NCBI GenBank assembly: GCA_030220185.1
Contig: JASPKZ010010273.1
Coordinates: 868,001 to 932,000, forward strand
DNA from: Diploptera punctata
Taxonomy: Eukaryota; Arthropoda; Insecta; Blattodea; Blaberidae
Direction of reading: 5' to 3'
Length of the DNA stretch: 64,000 nt
Part shown: in pieces, positions 31,771-42,507 of the stretch
How the letters are laid out: each line of letters starts with the position of its first letter
Position numbering within the stretch: the stretch's first letter is position 1
The notes under the pieces: generated by a model
What the model was told of the DNA's origin: nothing
What the model saw: only the letters and a program-made list of their open reading frames with translations
Database searches by the model: none
Program-made: the position numbers and the translations under genes

Positions 31771-31794
31771 CCCAGCTTCTTTTATAGATTTTTT

Positions 31795-31900
31795 TTAATG
31801 ATCCCACTACAGGTCATAGGAGACCCTTGGGATAGTTGGAGATTAAGGCTCCCACTTTCTCTAGACTTGATGTCAGCCAGATCGTCAGCCCTGCGTGACC
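31795..31900 (-). mobile_element. SINE family A, 3' fragment
   Basis: ATGATCCCACTACAGGTC to GTCAGCCCTGCGTGA matches the inverse of the 3' third of SINE A. Confidence 0.8.
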
Positions 31901-32005
31901 ATAGATTGTCATAACTTATATAATTTTTGTTTAATAGTTTATTAAATTTACATTATAATATATATTTTTAATTATAATTTGATTATGTAATATTTTGTTT
32001 TATAG

Positions 32006-32125
32006 GGTAGTGAAACTCCTGAAGAACATGCAAATTATGTTTGGAATAATTATGTTAAAAGGACAAATGCAAAGCATATTGCAATTGTTGCCCACAGTTA
32101 TGGTGGATGTGTAGCCCTTAATCTG
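32006..32125 (+). CDS. FAM172A: FAM172A exon with nucleophile elbow (residues 171-210)
   Basis: Acceptor TGTTTTATAG, donor GTGAGT, both ends in phase 0. It encodes GSETPEEHANYVWNNYV and HIAIVAHSYGGCVALNL. AHSYGG with Ser201 is the alpha/beta-hydrolase-type elbow of the Arb2 domain. The corresponding vertebrate block has FFVAHSYGG. Confidence 0.97.
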
Positions 32126-32479
32126 GTGAGTAGTAAAATTTTTACTATTGGTATAGTCACTAAGGCTCATGAGTGATAATGTGGGCTACCATGTATGATT
32201 TATCAGATTTCAGAACACTGTATTTTATAATGTATAGATGAGGTAGCTCAGGCAGGAAGCTATCTAAAAGTTGGAGTGCCAATTTTGAACCTAGATAGTG
32301 GTAGAAGGAAGATTTTTCCACTCTTTCATGTGCATGCTGGCACAAGTCATATTCAAAGTCCAATTAAATGAGTGTCAGGTATTTTCCTGAGAGTAAAATT
32401 TGCCAAAACATAGGGCTGCCCACCCTTTGCATCTACTTTTCCATGAACTTCTTGGTCTACAGAGTAAATTTTATATTTA

Positions 32480-32830
32480 CATTATGTTCAAGTGTACTAC
32501 ACATATAATAAAAAAACTTTTAAAACAGTTGGATAAACCGTTGGAATTGACAATTTGGGAAATGATATTCATTCAGAAGAATGAATATCGATCTATGAAT
32601 TTCGATATTCCGGTGGATAAAAATTTAATTACAAAGTTTATAATCCCAACGATGGCAGCACAAGAGGTGATATCACTAAAGAAATCAACAATCACGGAAT
32701 TTCATCAGTGGACGCCATGACTGACGAAGGACATGATATTGTCTGAAACCGTCGGTATCAAAGAAGTTTGAAAATGTATCAGGTGAGTCAATTAAAATAT
32801 GTTCTCCACTCACTATTAATAAAAAAACTG
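32480..32830 (+). mobile_element. Penelope-like fragment with GIY-YIG C-terminus and hammerhead
   Basis: The frame 32500-32718 reads KLLKQLDKPLELTIWEMIFI, QKNEYRSMNFDIPVDKNLI. After the stop comes a hammerhead and then TATCAGGTGAGTCAATTAA, the equivalent of the TATGAGGTGAG terminus. No inverted second arm and no clear tail, so one end is missing. Confidence 0.75.
32718..32760 (+). ncRNA. Hammerhead ribozyme, canonical, stem III with loop
   Basis: Stem I TGA/TCA. CUGACGA at 32721-32727. Stem II AG(G)ACA/TGTCT has one bulge, and GAAA is at 32745-32748. Stem III ACC/GGU is closed by a GUC loop, followed by the cleavage base A32757 (GUA triplet). It is the only copy whose stem III can close in cis. 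Confidence 0.72.
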
Positions 32831-32859
32831 CTCAAAAATTAGATATCAACCAATTTGGG

Positions 32860-33150
32860 CATGCTACCTCAGGTAATAATATCCCTGCTTACTGACTAGC
32901 AGGTCCAGGTTCAGTACTCACTGAAGTTGGAATTTTTATTTACAACATTTTCAGTCTCATGACTAAAAGAGGAAGTGATATACATTTTTAATAGATTGTA
33001 CACCAGATGCCTGAATTAAATTCAAAACTCCTAGCATTTAAAAATAGTACACCATCACCACCTAAAATTTCCAACCCTACTGGGTATCAAACCCAGACTT
33101 GCTAATCAGCTACCACCTGAGTTAGCTTGTCTGACTGGTATTGCTATAAT
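32860..33150. mobile_element. Inverted pair of SINE family G heads
   Basis: Plus head 32860-32935 (GCTACCTCAGGTAATAATAT, CAGGTCCAGGTTCAGTACTC) and minus head 33050-33150 (inverse of GTCTGGGTTTGATACCCAG). They share a TTGGAATTTTTA/TTGGAAATTTTA body facing inward. Confidence 0.55.
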
Positions 33151-33626
33151 TGTTAATTATATTTTTCAGCCTAACATCTCGATAAAGAGGTAAAATAACT
33201 ATTTCTGTGTCCAGTTGACTATTCCCATATATTGATCTACTACTCTTTTTTTTAAAAGAGGCTTCATACAGAAACATCTCAATCATCCCTCAAGTGCAAT
33301 CCAAATCATATGTCACCTATATAAAGTTTAGTGACAGGTGGTAAAGCCGTTTTAAATATCCCTCTCAAGTCCATTCACATTTAAAGTAGCTGTCTATTGT
33401 TTTATGGCAGCATAAGGTAGTATGGAGCAGTTCAAGTCCCACTTGATATGTGAAGTCACATGTTATGGGAGGGAAGGGGAGAGGAAATCATTCTGTACAT
33501 TGGCTGATTTTTCAAGAGTATTTACTATACAAAGAAAGAATGTTAAATTTTGCTGTCATCCACATATGGTCAATTTTTTAATAAAACTCTATTCTAATAT
33601 TCTCTTTAGTTTTATTAAATACTAGC

Positions 33627-34530
33627 TAATACCCGGTGTGCGCTGCTGCTATGCCTAAATAAATGATAATGTGTTTTTACATTTAGTTGAATAAGTAAAA
33701 GGAAAAAAATTATAAATTTATATCATTATTATTTTTAGATACCCCATGCTGATTACCCGGTGTTGCCCAAGAATCTACTTATCCCGATCTTCTAGGCATA
33801 AATTAGCTGAAAGATGAAAATTGTGTTCTTATGTTTAGTTGAATAAGTAAAAGGAAAATAATTATAAATTTGCTCTCTATGTTATTGCAGCTAAGACAAC
33901 CAATAAACTAATTAATTCTATTTCCAAACTACCTTTCATACAAACAAAATAGCAATTAAAACTTCATCTTCCAAAATTTAATATTCAAGCAATCACTATA
34001 AGTGAAGCCATATCATAATTATTTTTAGATACATTGTGCTGATTACTTGGCGTTGCCCGGGAATCTGCGTATCCCGATGTACTTGGTATAAATGAGCTGA
34101 AAGACAAAGTTCATTATTTTGAGTTATCCGTAAAAGAATACCTGCTGTGTGCTGTTATGCTTGCCCAGGAATGTACTTACCTCAATCTTCTTGGCATCAA
34201 TAAAAGACAAAAATGGTTATTGTGAGTTATCCGTAAAAGATAAACATAGGCTTTTTTGTAGAGGTTTTCAAGATATTCAATTCTGTGTACATTAATTTAG
34301 TATATTTGTTATGGTTTAGGCAGCATAAGCCATATAAGCGTAAAAAAGGAGTTTTTTTTTCACATTTTTCACTACAAAGGGTAATTTTTAGGCATGAAGG
34401 GGTTTGTATTACAACTCTTTTATAGCCTATGTTCATCCCGGGAATCTCCTGAACATTTTGCAAAAAGCCCCATCACAATCGCATAAAATATGAACAAACA
34501 AAGACATTCATTTTTATATATTAGATAGGT
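33627..34530 (+). repeat. Dispersed repeat with internal tandem units
   Basis: It begins ACTAGCTAATACCCGGTGTG and ends near TATATATTAGATAGG. Units with TAGTTGAATAAGTAAAAGG (33682, 33836) and GATTACCCGGTGTTGCCC / GATTACTTGGCGTTGCCC (33753, 34042) recur, and GAGTTATCCGTAAAAGA recurs at about 34118 and 34222. The CTAGT-type terminus on the minus strand would fit a Helitron end, but the evidence is thin. Confidence 0.55.
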
Positions 34531-34639
34531 GTAAAAGGTATTGCTTTTGTGTAAAATGTAAAATTGTTGCTTCTCTGAAGTATTTTGTGAAAAAATATTT
34601 ATATATAAATATATATAAAATAATTTGTTTTTATTAATT

Positions 34640-35450
34640 TAACACTTCTCATTGAAGGATAAATTATATTTGAAGAGAAAAATTTTCGCCCAGACCGAGA
34701 CTCGAACCTGGGACCTTTGGCTTTCCGGGCCAAATGCTCTACCAACCAAGTTGCGATCTAGACGCAAATTTTTCTCTTATATACGTTGTAATTCCCTCGT
34801 ACCAAATGCTTTGAAACCTTTGCTTCTATATTTGCAAATGGCGGCTCCTTAGTTAAGAAGACATTTATTGGGAATTTAACACTACTTTATAAAGTCAGTA
34901 GGGCTTCTATTGATGTTTTTATTATTAATTTAATACTTCTCAATGAAGGATAAATTATATTTGAAGAGAAAAATTTTTGCCCAGACCGAGACTCGAACCC
35001 GGGACCTTTGGCTTTCCGGGCCAAATGCTCTACCAACTGAGCTACAGCGTATATAAGAGAAAAATTTGCATCTAGATCGCAACTCGCCTTGCTAGCTCAG
35101 TTGGTAGAGCATTTGGCCCAGAAAGCCAAAGGTCCCGGGTTCGAGTCTCGGTCTGGGCAAAAATTTTTCTCTTCAAATATAAAATATGAAAGAACTTCTG
35201 GAGAAAAATATATACCTAGACTGGAGTTTGAACCCAGAACCTTTAGCTTTATATGCTCAGGAATTGCAATGTATATGGTAGAAATTTGTGTTTAGATTGG
35301 AGGCCTTTAGAATAGCTCAGACGGTAGAGCATTAGCATGTACAGCTAAAACTTCTGGGTTTAAACCCCAGTCTAGGCGTACATTTTACTTTTAAAAAATA
35401 ATGTCCTTTATTGAGAAATGTAAATTTATAATAAAAATATCTGGAGAAAT
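34640..35450. mobile_element. Cluster of five tRNA-derived SINE heads in alternating orientation
   Basis: Minus heads at 34690-34755, 34980-35045 and 35210-35265. Plus heads at 35085-35160 and 35305-35375. The best plus head (GCTAGCTCAGTTGGTAGAGC to GGTCCCGGGTTCGAGTCTCG) folds as a cloverleaf-like RNA with GGA in the anticodon position but C at position 33. Each is followed by TTTTTCTCTTCAAATATAAT. It is a SINE array rather than a tRNA gene cluster. Confidence 0.75.
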
Positions 35451-35714
35451 GTCAATCAAATTTTATACACGTTTGAATTAATATCTGGAAAAGTGCCAAT
35501 TAATTGTAAAAAGATTTCTACACTCCTAGGGGACTGAGAGAGGGTAAAATATAAAATATGCTAGAAATGTAATGTGTTGATTTCAATTTTAAAAGTGCTC
35601 TTATTTAAGAGACTTCTAGATGGTGTTAGTGGAACTAAAGTTCACTGCTACCTGGCGCACAGGAATCATATTAGTGTAAGAGAAAAATCTATGTTTAAAT
35701 TGTGATGCCCAATA

Positions 35715-36005
35715 GCTTAAATCAAATTTTGTATTAACACAATTTATGACTGGACACGGTAAATTTGGACATTATTTGGAACTATTTAAAACAGGTACAG
35801 ATACCTGTATTTGCAAAAACTCCAGCCAGACTATCTCACACCTGTTATTTGAGTGTCCCGCATTTGATTCCAAAAGAAATGAATTTATTAAAAAATTAAG
35901 TTATTGCCATAATAGATTTCAACTGCCTTTATCAAATATTTTATGTAAGAAGTGTTGCTATAGAAAAATGTGTGACTTTATCCATCATATTTTTAAGAGA
36001 CTTTG
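35715..36005 (+). pseudogene. LINE ORF2 C-terminus with CCHC-like knuckle (I/R1/Jockey type)
   Basis: The frame gives MTGHGKFGHYLELFKTGTDT, CICKNSSQTISHLLFECPAF and a short tail. LTGHG...Y and the C-x-C...H-x4-C pattern is the terminal zinc knuckle of I/R1/Jockey-group LINEs, after RNase H. Upstream domains are absent. It is the only fragment of this LINE group in the window. Confidence 0.78.
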
Positions 36006-36087
36006 AGTTAGTTTTTTATTGGGTTTGTTAATTTATTTATTTATTTGTTCTTATTACATTATTATGTAACACTAGAAATTAACCATA

Positions 36088-36652
36088 CAGAGTGATTCAG
36101 AAATATGGCTATACGTTTGATTGCATTTTGTGACGAAAATATTATTATTAAAGGAAATATGATGTTATCATTGGAAAGGGAATACTTCAAATTACAATAA
36201 TAGAATGAAACAAAACAAATCACTGCTCACGTGCAGCTTTGCGGGTTGATTTTTGTGGGCTAGCGTCGAATGCCTCCACAATTCTCTTCGTTGTTTCTGC
36301 ATCCGTGCTAATGTAAGGCCTTCCAGGAGGTTTGATTTTCTGCATCCTTGCCATTTCTAGCAGTCGTTTTCTCCACTTCCACACAGTTGACGGCTGCAAT
36401 GCTGCGTTAAACTCACGTCTTGCAGCCTCATGATCATTAGTATACGTTATTGCCCATGCAGCAATTGTAATTTGCTGTTGCATATTCAACGTCATTTTGA
36501 CTAATGACGTAAGTTCTACACTGTTTTGTTTATTTTCCATTTTTGTAATTTGAATAATTGCCTTTCCAACGGTAATTTCATATTTCCTGTAATGGTAATA
36601 TTTTCATCAAACAACGCGATCAAACGTATAGCCATATTTATGATTCACCCCA
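36088..36652 (-). mobile_element. TIR element encoding only a helix-turn-helix ORF
   Basis: TIRs of about 110 bases: left CAGAGTGATTCAGAAATATG, right the inverse beginning TGGGGTGAATCATAAATATG. They share ATATGGCTATACGTTTGAT. TA lies outside at 36086-36087 and 36653-36654. The body is an open frame on the minus strand and nothing else. Confidence 0.82.
36220..36540 (-). CDS. Stand-alone transposase-type HTH protein, 106 codons
   Basis: ATG at 36540, stop at 36220, uninterrupted. It contains an HTH-like block (AARREFNAALQPSTVWKWRKRL) and a second one (TDAETTKRIVEAFDAS then QKSTRKAAREQ), the pattern of the DUF4817-type N-terminus of Tc1/mariner-group transposases. No catalytic domain follows within the TIRs. 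Either an internal deletion ended exactly at a stop, or a short DNA-binding product is made. Occupying the TIRs without cutting would make it a repressor, but that is speculation. Confidence 0.6.
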   Translation of the reverse strand: MENKQNSVELTSLVKMTLNMQQQITIAAWAITYTNDHEAARREFNAALQPSTVWKWRKRLLEMARMQKIKPPGRPYISTDAETTKRIVEAFDASPQKSTRKAAREQ

Positions 36653-36739
36653 TACTCTAAATTATTGTAAATAATTAATTGTATTGTAACTAAAACTAAC
36701 ATACCAGATGGTGAAATAGGGTTCATATTATTGGAGATT

Positions 36740-37147
36740 GGCCGCAGTGGACTAGTGGTTATGCTCCTTGCCTCTGGTAACGAGATTCGCGGGTTCAAAC
36801 CCAGCCGGGGTCGATGGATTTTTTTAGGATGGAAAAATCCAAGGAGCAAGTCCTCCGAGAGGGACTTTAAGCCGTGGGTCCCGAGTCTGAAGATTTTCAG
36901 GCTCGTAAAAAATCCATAAGCCTGAATAAAAAGGCCTCTAAGCAAAATTTACCGAATTTTCCCGTCCTAGTACTACCTTGGTTTCGTAGATGTCAGTATG
37001 AGGCGGAACGCTGACCACGGACCACTCAAAAAGACATCTATACGAAAACAAGTGTAACTAAATTAGTATGGTTCAAATTCTTCCCTGTAGGGGGAGAGCG
37101 CCTAAATCTCTGTAAAGGGAAAAACATAGGTTTACAATACAATACAA
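36740..37147 (+). mobile_element. SINE family E, 13-bp TSD
   Basis: tRNA-like head GACTAGTGGTTATGCTCC and GGGTTCAAACCCAGCC, body with GAAAAATCCAAGGAGCAAG and a 3' end ..TTACAATACAATACAA. Perfect duplication ATTATTGGAGATT at 36727-36739 and 37148-37160. Confidence 0.93.
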
Positions 37148-37650
37148 ATTATTGGAGATTCAATAAAAAAAAAGCTTAAATCGTTAAAGCACTGATGTAC
37201 AGAACATTGGGTACAGAATATTGGGTTCAAATTCCGAATTAGGCATATATTTTTCTCTTCAAATTTATTTGTCATTGAGTGAGAAGTGATAAATTTATTA
37301 TTAAATATAAAATATTATGTTTCTGCATGGAGTAAACTCCATAACTGCATAGATTAGAATCTGGAAAAGATACTGTGGGGGAAAAGAGACACCAATCCCA
37401 TCCCTATAGCAGGGGAGGTGAGAGCAGGTAACATGTAAAAACAATAGAAAACAATTGATATTAATGTCGATTCTACAGTTTTCAGGGTCGCTTATCTGAT
37501 TAGTAACAGTCTCGCTGACAAATTATGCCCAAATTGATCCTAACACCCCTAAGTGACAGTGTGAGACGAGCGAGAAGAGGAAAAAATAAAATAAAAAAAA
37601 ACTGAATTTGTGCCAAATCCATAATTTTTTTAGGTCACTAAGCTGATGAG

Positions 37651-38826
37651 TAGGGCTCGGAAGTTGAGGAAAAATCTTTTTTTATTTTATGTCTGAAGAC
37701 GAGGCCCAACATAATACATACACATTTTGGGTCGTTGTAAGCCAGAAAATGATGGGTCCTTTTTTGACTTTTTTTAGCTTATTGGTCCTTTTTTAGCCTT
37801 TTTTTAGGTCTTAACGACTTTTTTTGCAACTTTGCCTTTTTTTTATTTCCACTACAATTATACCATTTGTATAATTTAAGAGTGTAGTCTTAGTTCCAAC
37901 TTCTTTTAAAAATACTACCTAGGTTTACTTTCTAAAGACTTCTCATATTATAAACACTTTTGTTTCGCAATAAACTATTGAACCCTCACAAAATACCCCA
38001 TTATTTTTACCACCAGCCTACTGACTGCCTAAACTATTGTATTTCGACTTCAAATTTTCTAAGCAGTTGCCACTTTGTTAAAATTACCTCGAGCAGAGGA
38101 TGAAGGCAGCAAGGGTGTTTTCATATGTGAAGAGAAAAATTGTTCGCCCAGACTGAGACTCGAATAGAAGCAAAGGTTTCATAGCATTTTCGGGAATTAC
38201 AATATATATGAGAAAAATTTGCATCCAGATTGGAACTTGCCCCGGTAGCTCAGTTGGTAGAGCATTGACCTGGAAAACCAAAGATCCTAGGTTCAAGTCT
38301 CAGTCTGGGCGAAAAAATTTTCTCTTCAAATATAATTTATCCTTCAGTGAGAAGTGTTAAATTAATAATAAAAAATCAATAGAAGCCTTACTGGCTTTCT
38401 AAGTAGCTTTTAAATTCCCAATAAATATCTTCTTAACTAAGAAGCCGCCATTTGCAAAGATGAAGCAAAGGTTTCATAGCATTTGGTGCATGGGAATTAC
38501 AATCTATATAAGAGAAAAATATGCATCTAGATTGGAACTCGCCTTGGTAGCTCAGTTGGTAGAGCATTGGCCCAGAAAGCCAAAGGTCCTGGGTTCGAGT
38601 CTCAGTCTGGGTGAAAAATTGTTATTTTCAAATATAATTTATCCTTCAGTGAGAAGTGTTACATTAATAATAAAAACATCAAGGTTGTTTTTATCCACTT
38701 GTTAGTAACTGTAAGAATTTTATGTCCTTTTTTACATTTTTTTAGGTATTTTGTAGAATATCTTTAAGTCTTTTTTTTTTTAAAGGTCTTTTATAGGCAT
38801 TTTATAGGTCCTCAATCCGAGCCCTA
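37651..38826. mobile_element. hAT-type non-autonomous element
   Basis: Termini TAGGGCTCGGAAGTTGAGGA and the inverse TCCTCAATCCGAGCCCTA. Flanks CTGATGAG (37643-37650) and CTGATTAG (38827-38834), 7 of 8 identical. Subterminal TTTTTTAGGTC-type repeats at both ends as in the hAT at 17590. No ORF; the interior holds tRNA-like SINE copies. Confidence 0.8.
38110..38700. mobile_element. tRNA-derived SINE copies inside the hAT
   Basis: Minus partial head at 38135-38165. Plus heads at 38235-38310 and 38545-38615 (GGTAGCTCAGTTGGTAGAGC, GGTTCAAGTCTCAG and GGTTCGAGTCTCAG). The two plus heads are joined by a 230-base linker containing CCGCCATTTGCAAAGATGAA, giving a tandem dimer. Confidence 0.7.
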
Positions 38827-39262
38827 CTGATTAGTAATAGTCCAGATGTCATTTAACCTAAGTTTGATCCCAAGCACCCCTAAGTGGGGTGAGGGAGAGA
38901 AAAATAAAATTGACAACTGTGACCCAGATTAATGTTAAAATACATAGTTCTCATAGTCACTAATCTGATTGGTAACAATCCCAATGACATTTAAGCCCAT
39001 GTTTGAAACCTGGAACCCTTATTGAGGTGACAGGTGGTGATATAAAATAATAAAAAATCCCAATGTCAGTATCAAAATCATACTGATATTCTTTAAAATG
39101 TTTTAGTCCACATTCAGCCCCATCTGTATGCAGAAGGGTGAAAGATAAATTGTCCAAATTCATAGATTTTGGGATCACTAAGCTCATTGGTGATAAGAAA
39201 ATCAGTATAAGTAAATATCCAGGCAACATATCGTACTTATCTGATTACTCAGCATTGCGAAT

Positions 39263-39830
39263 CTAATCTACTGTGCAATCAGCATAGCATTGTACAGCAG
39301 ATGCGGAGATTTCACTGTACACTACTGACGCACTCACGGCAGGGAACGAACAGCGCGCTGCAGCATAGGATCGCGGTGATACAACCACACACATTTTCGT
39401 AACTATTTTCCAAATTGTCATACTTACCAATTTTATTGACGCAGGTGCTAGAACAAGGTCATCCGGTTGAAGAGCATGCGTCTTGATTATTTTATATGGA
39501 TGCAACTTTAACAATTTAGTATTTTTTTGTACATAGCTTTAATCAATTCCTACTTGTTGCGAAAGGCGTCTAAGTGATTTTCTAGGAGACTGTTCCTATT
39601 GATAACATATGTCGTCTATTGTTTCTTTTGTGTGAACACTACGCGGCTTGTGTGGCTTCTTAGTCTCGACAATTCCCATTGCATGAAATTTGTTGTAAGG
39701 ATTATGGACTGTTGAACATGATGGAATTTTTACACCTGGGAATCGTGGCAGACTGAGTTAACAAATATTGATCATAAATAAATACACGTTGTTCAGTAGA
39801 AAAATTATTAGTCATTACACAGTTTACATT
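39263..39830 (-). pseudogene. Tc1/mariner-superfamily transposase N-terminus, decayed
   Basis: On the minus strand from about 39820: MTNNFSTEQRVFIYDQYL, then PRKSLRRLSQQVGI (second HTH) and KLLKLHPYKIIKTHALQPDD. Stops and a frameshift lie between the blocks. The catalytic domain is missing. This family is different from those at 4299 and 9064. Confidence 0.68.
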
Positions 39831-40019
39831 CATCACACGCCATTCAGTTTATACTTGTGCACATGTCATTCAGTTCACAAGGAAAAGTGAGCAAGCACCT
39901 TATCCATTTGAAGCATAAAATCTGACTGTGACGTGAATGCGTGGGATGTACTCGTAAACAGCTGAGTCAGCGCACATTTCAAGTCCTGTACCTGCATGTG
40001 TAAGCCTTTTTCATCGCAC

Positions 40020-41130
40020 ATCTGGACCCATGCCTCCACCCCTTGGGATACCTCGGTCAGAGACCATACTCCAAAGTCCCAGGTACTTGTCCTCCCTTAA
40101 CCATCATGTCCACGTTCAAGGTTCTTGGCAATAAAACCAACAACTCAGGGAGAAGGTGTTGGAGTTGCAACTTCAGGGAAATTGCTGAGCTACATAGTAC
40201 GTCTGGTCGCTCATTCCTGACGACCCCACAGTTGGTCCACGGGCTCCTCGAGCCTAGCCGGGAGGACTGCTGTCACAGATCCACCGACCATTCCCCTGTT
40301 CTACCTCCAGGGACGCATCCTGTAGCCATTGTGAGATCGGCTAGGGCTTGAATCCTCAAGCCCCACAGTGTGAGATTTTAGTACATCCAGGTCCACGAGC
40401 CCGTAGGCTTAGACGGGAACCAGCACAGTTGCTCCCCTCTGCACTGGTCCGAGCCATGCCCTGGTCTGCCCCCAGGGACGTGTCCTGTTACAGTTGTGGG
40501 CCAGCATAGAGCTCGCAAGCTCCAACAGGTAAGCAATAGTACGATAGGGCGCTCAACTCCTGCCGACCCCACTAATGGTTCACAAGTCCCTTGGACTTAG
40601 CCGGGAGGACTGTCTAGCAGATCCACCGACCTTTTCCCCAGTGCACCACCTGGGAATGTGTTTTGTTGCTAAAGTGGGTCCAGCTTGCGCATTAGTACAT
40701 CAGGTCGCTCAACTCCTGACGACCTCACAAGATTGTCCTTGGGTCACTCGGTCACGGAGTCGGTGCTAATCTCACACCCAAAAGACCGCGCTTTCTCCTC
40801 TTCTGAACTTACTGACCTGGTGATAATTCCCAAAGCCTTACGCCTGGTATTGTCCCAACCAGCCCGTTTGCAAAACTAGGCCTAGTCGTGCCGCTGCTGT
40901 GAGCCCAGCCCACTGAGCAATGTAGGCATCCCGGGTGCTCATCGCCCATGGTGCCCCCACAGATGGACCTCGGGTTCATTGAACCAAGAGAAGGAGCTTC
41001 TGATCTCCAGTCTCCCACCATTTTGCCACGGTGGTTGCCGTCCCTGCTGTGAGCTTTGACAACAGGTCACTCATCTTCCCCCTGTTGACCCCACTTATGG
41101 TCCAACCCCGCATCTGCTGTTCACTGCTAT
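40020..41130. repeat. GC-rich region with diverged tandem units
   Basis: The motif TAGCCGGGAGGACTG and the phrase CTCAACTCCTGACGACC recur, together with CAGGGACG(C/T)(A/G)TCCTGT, at spacings of about 180-190 bases (about 40195-40375, 40380-40560, 40560-40740). The rest to 41130 is GC-rich and unassigned. It may be the leader of a LINE or LTR element on the minus strand. Open frames here are short and not protein-like. Confidence 0.5.
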
Positions 41131-41398
41131 ACTGATCACACTGTATATGCATACAAGTACAGATCACCTACGTAACTTTGTCAGCCAAAGTGGTCCAGAT
41201 TGAAAATAGGCCACATTAATGAACCTAAGAAGAGATTTTTGACCAAAGAGAAGGATTTATTAGTTTGTTTAATGTTGAATTTTAAGTTAGATGGAAGTCT
41301 CATAATTCCTTCTCTCTGATTTCTGTCCATTTTATTGAAGTTTTATTTTTGCTTTATATTTGGAGATGTAATTTAATATGTATATTTTTTTTTTGCAG

Positions 41399-41515
41399 GC
41401 AACTCAAAATTTTCCAGATTTTCAAAATTCTGTGTTTGCCATTGCATTGACAGATTCTATACATGATGTAAAGACTCGGCAAGTCCCCATTCAAGTGATG
41501 AATTATTTGCAGAAG
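41399..41515 (+). CDS. FAM172A: FAM172A exon, last visible (residues 211-249)
   Basis: Acceptor TTTTTTTTGCAG, donor GTAAGC, phase 0 at both ends. It encodes ATQNFPDFQNSVFAIALTDS and IHDVKTRQVPIQVMNYLQK. ALTDSIHDV contains Asp229 and corresponds to the vertebrate ALTDSVHNV block. The next conserved block (the RVSAG-type C-terminal region) was not found in the remaining 22 kb. Confidence 0.96.
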
Positions 41516-42194
41516 GTAAGCCTATTTTTCAAATTAATGTGACATTGAATTGCAACCAAAATACAAAATTCCTTGAGTTTTATATAGTAAGAATGTTTTT
41601 TATCATTTGCAAAAAGCACATAGAGACTGAAAGAAAAGGATACATATTTTTTAAGTACAGAGAGCTGTTTGATAGCATAAAGGATAGTTCAATAAAATTA
41701 ATTAGTAGTCTTTGGGAGGGATGATTGCAAGTAATCAGTGTCACTAAGAGAAATTAGGATGGCTAACCCTATGCTTCAGTTGAATTTCTCCCAGAGAAGT
41801 TCCCAGTATTCATTTTGTAGGAGACTGTGGATGTAAAGATCACTCTAGACATGAAGCAGTGTTGCCAAAAATCAAACCAAGGGTATCCACTTATAGCCAG
41901 ATCTCTTGATACCAGGCAAACAAAATTAAATGCAAAATATAAATTCTTAACATTTAGAGCTGTATTTTTTAAGCCAACTGACTCAAATTAAAACTACTCA
42001 TATGATAAAATTAGTTATATGACACTGAGAGGAATTTTTTTTTTCTCAAATTATGTGCATTACAGCTAGAACCCAGATTTGAAGGGAAATTACTTTAATT
42101 TCAATAAGGGAATATAAGAAATAATTACGATGAGTACAATTAATGAAAAAAATAAGGCAATTAAAAGAATTTTATAGTGTTAATGTCTTGAAGT
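41516..42194. other. Intron sequence, nothing recognised
   Basis: AT-rich, without SINE heads, TIRs or coding similarity. Confidence 0.5.
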
Positions 42195-42507
42195 CCACTG
42201 CTGTGGTCTTGAAGTAGCATGCTGCCTTGTCACACAGCAGGCCCAGGTTCGATCCCTGGTCGGGGTAGTTTTTCTTGTGAGGTTTTTTATCGGGGTTTTT
42301 CCTCACCTGTAAGAAAATGTCAGGAAAACTTTAAGGCCCAAACGGTCCCCGAAATCATATGATCATCATCATCATCCTTCACCGGTGTGGAAAGCAATGG
42401 GAAACTACCACACCTACAATTCCCTAGTAAAGCTGCAAGCATAGCATGAAAATGCTACGATTGCAGTGAAGGACCTGCCTTTGGGCAGAATTACTATGGA
42501 TGGATGG
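42195..42507 (+). mobile_element. SINE family C, full length
   Basis: Head GCTGTGGTCTTGAAGTAGC, B-box-like GGTTCGATCCCTGG, body AAACGGTCCCCGAAATCATA, 3' end GGCAGAATTACTATGGATGG. Approximate duplication AATGTCTTGAAGT / AATGTCCTAAAGT (42182, 42508), two mismatches. Confidence 0.88.

Larger units (their letters stand above)
37460..39230. repeat. Minisatellite of about 140-220-bp units, split by a hAT
   Basis: The anchor GGTCACTAAGCTGATTAGTA and variants occurs at about 37486, 37633, 38955 and 39173. Units also share CACCCCTAAGTG and a GAGAGAAAAATAAAAT stretch. Subtracting the hAT (37651-38826) gives spacings of about 147, 138 and 218. Confidence 0.65.
3376..41515 (+). other. FAM172A: FAM172A/ARB2A gene span, 5' or internal exons, 3' end outside window
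   Basis: Six plus-strand exons splice in frame to 249 codons. The product matches FAM172A (ARB2A, cotranscriptional regulator ARB2A homolog), an Arb2-domain alpha/beta-hydrolase-like protein. In vertebrates it is linked to chromatin and alternative splicing, and in fission yeast the Arb2 domain belongs to an Argonaute chaperone. Visible landmarks are FPNSLQGFGYAFN near residues 8-20, NQKRYEALGE (51-60), GNGVVRAGQWARR (about 112-124), LDSGTQIP, the nucleophile-elbow-like AHSYGG with Ser201, and ALTDSIHDV with Asp229. Exon lengths are 64, 116, 191, 139, 120 and 117. Relative to the vertebrate protein of roughly 400 residues, the C-terminal third is absent, so later exons must lie beyond the window or be unrecognised. 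Introns are 12.9, 2.5, 7.8, 4.9 and 9.3 kb and are loaded with transposons, none of which enters an exon. Confidence 0.93.

Noticed and set aside
33627..34530. Definite Helitron
   Set aside because: Only a CTAGT-like terminus and GC-rich end were seen; no Rep/helicase sequence, no clear 5' TC terminus, and insertion between A and T could not be shown.
34640..35450. Cluster of functional tRNA genes
   Set aside because: Heads are followed by a common SINE body, occur in alternating orientation, have C instead of U33 and imperfect acceptor pairing.
3376..41515. FAM172A as a processed pseudogene
   Set aside because: Exons are separated by introns with proper GT-AG sites and all phases match without stops.
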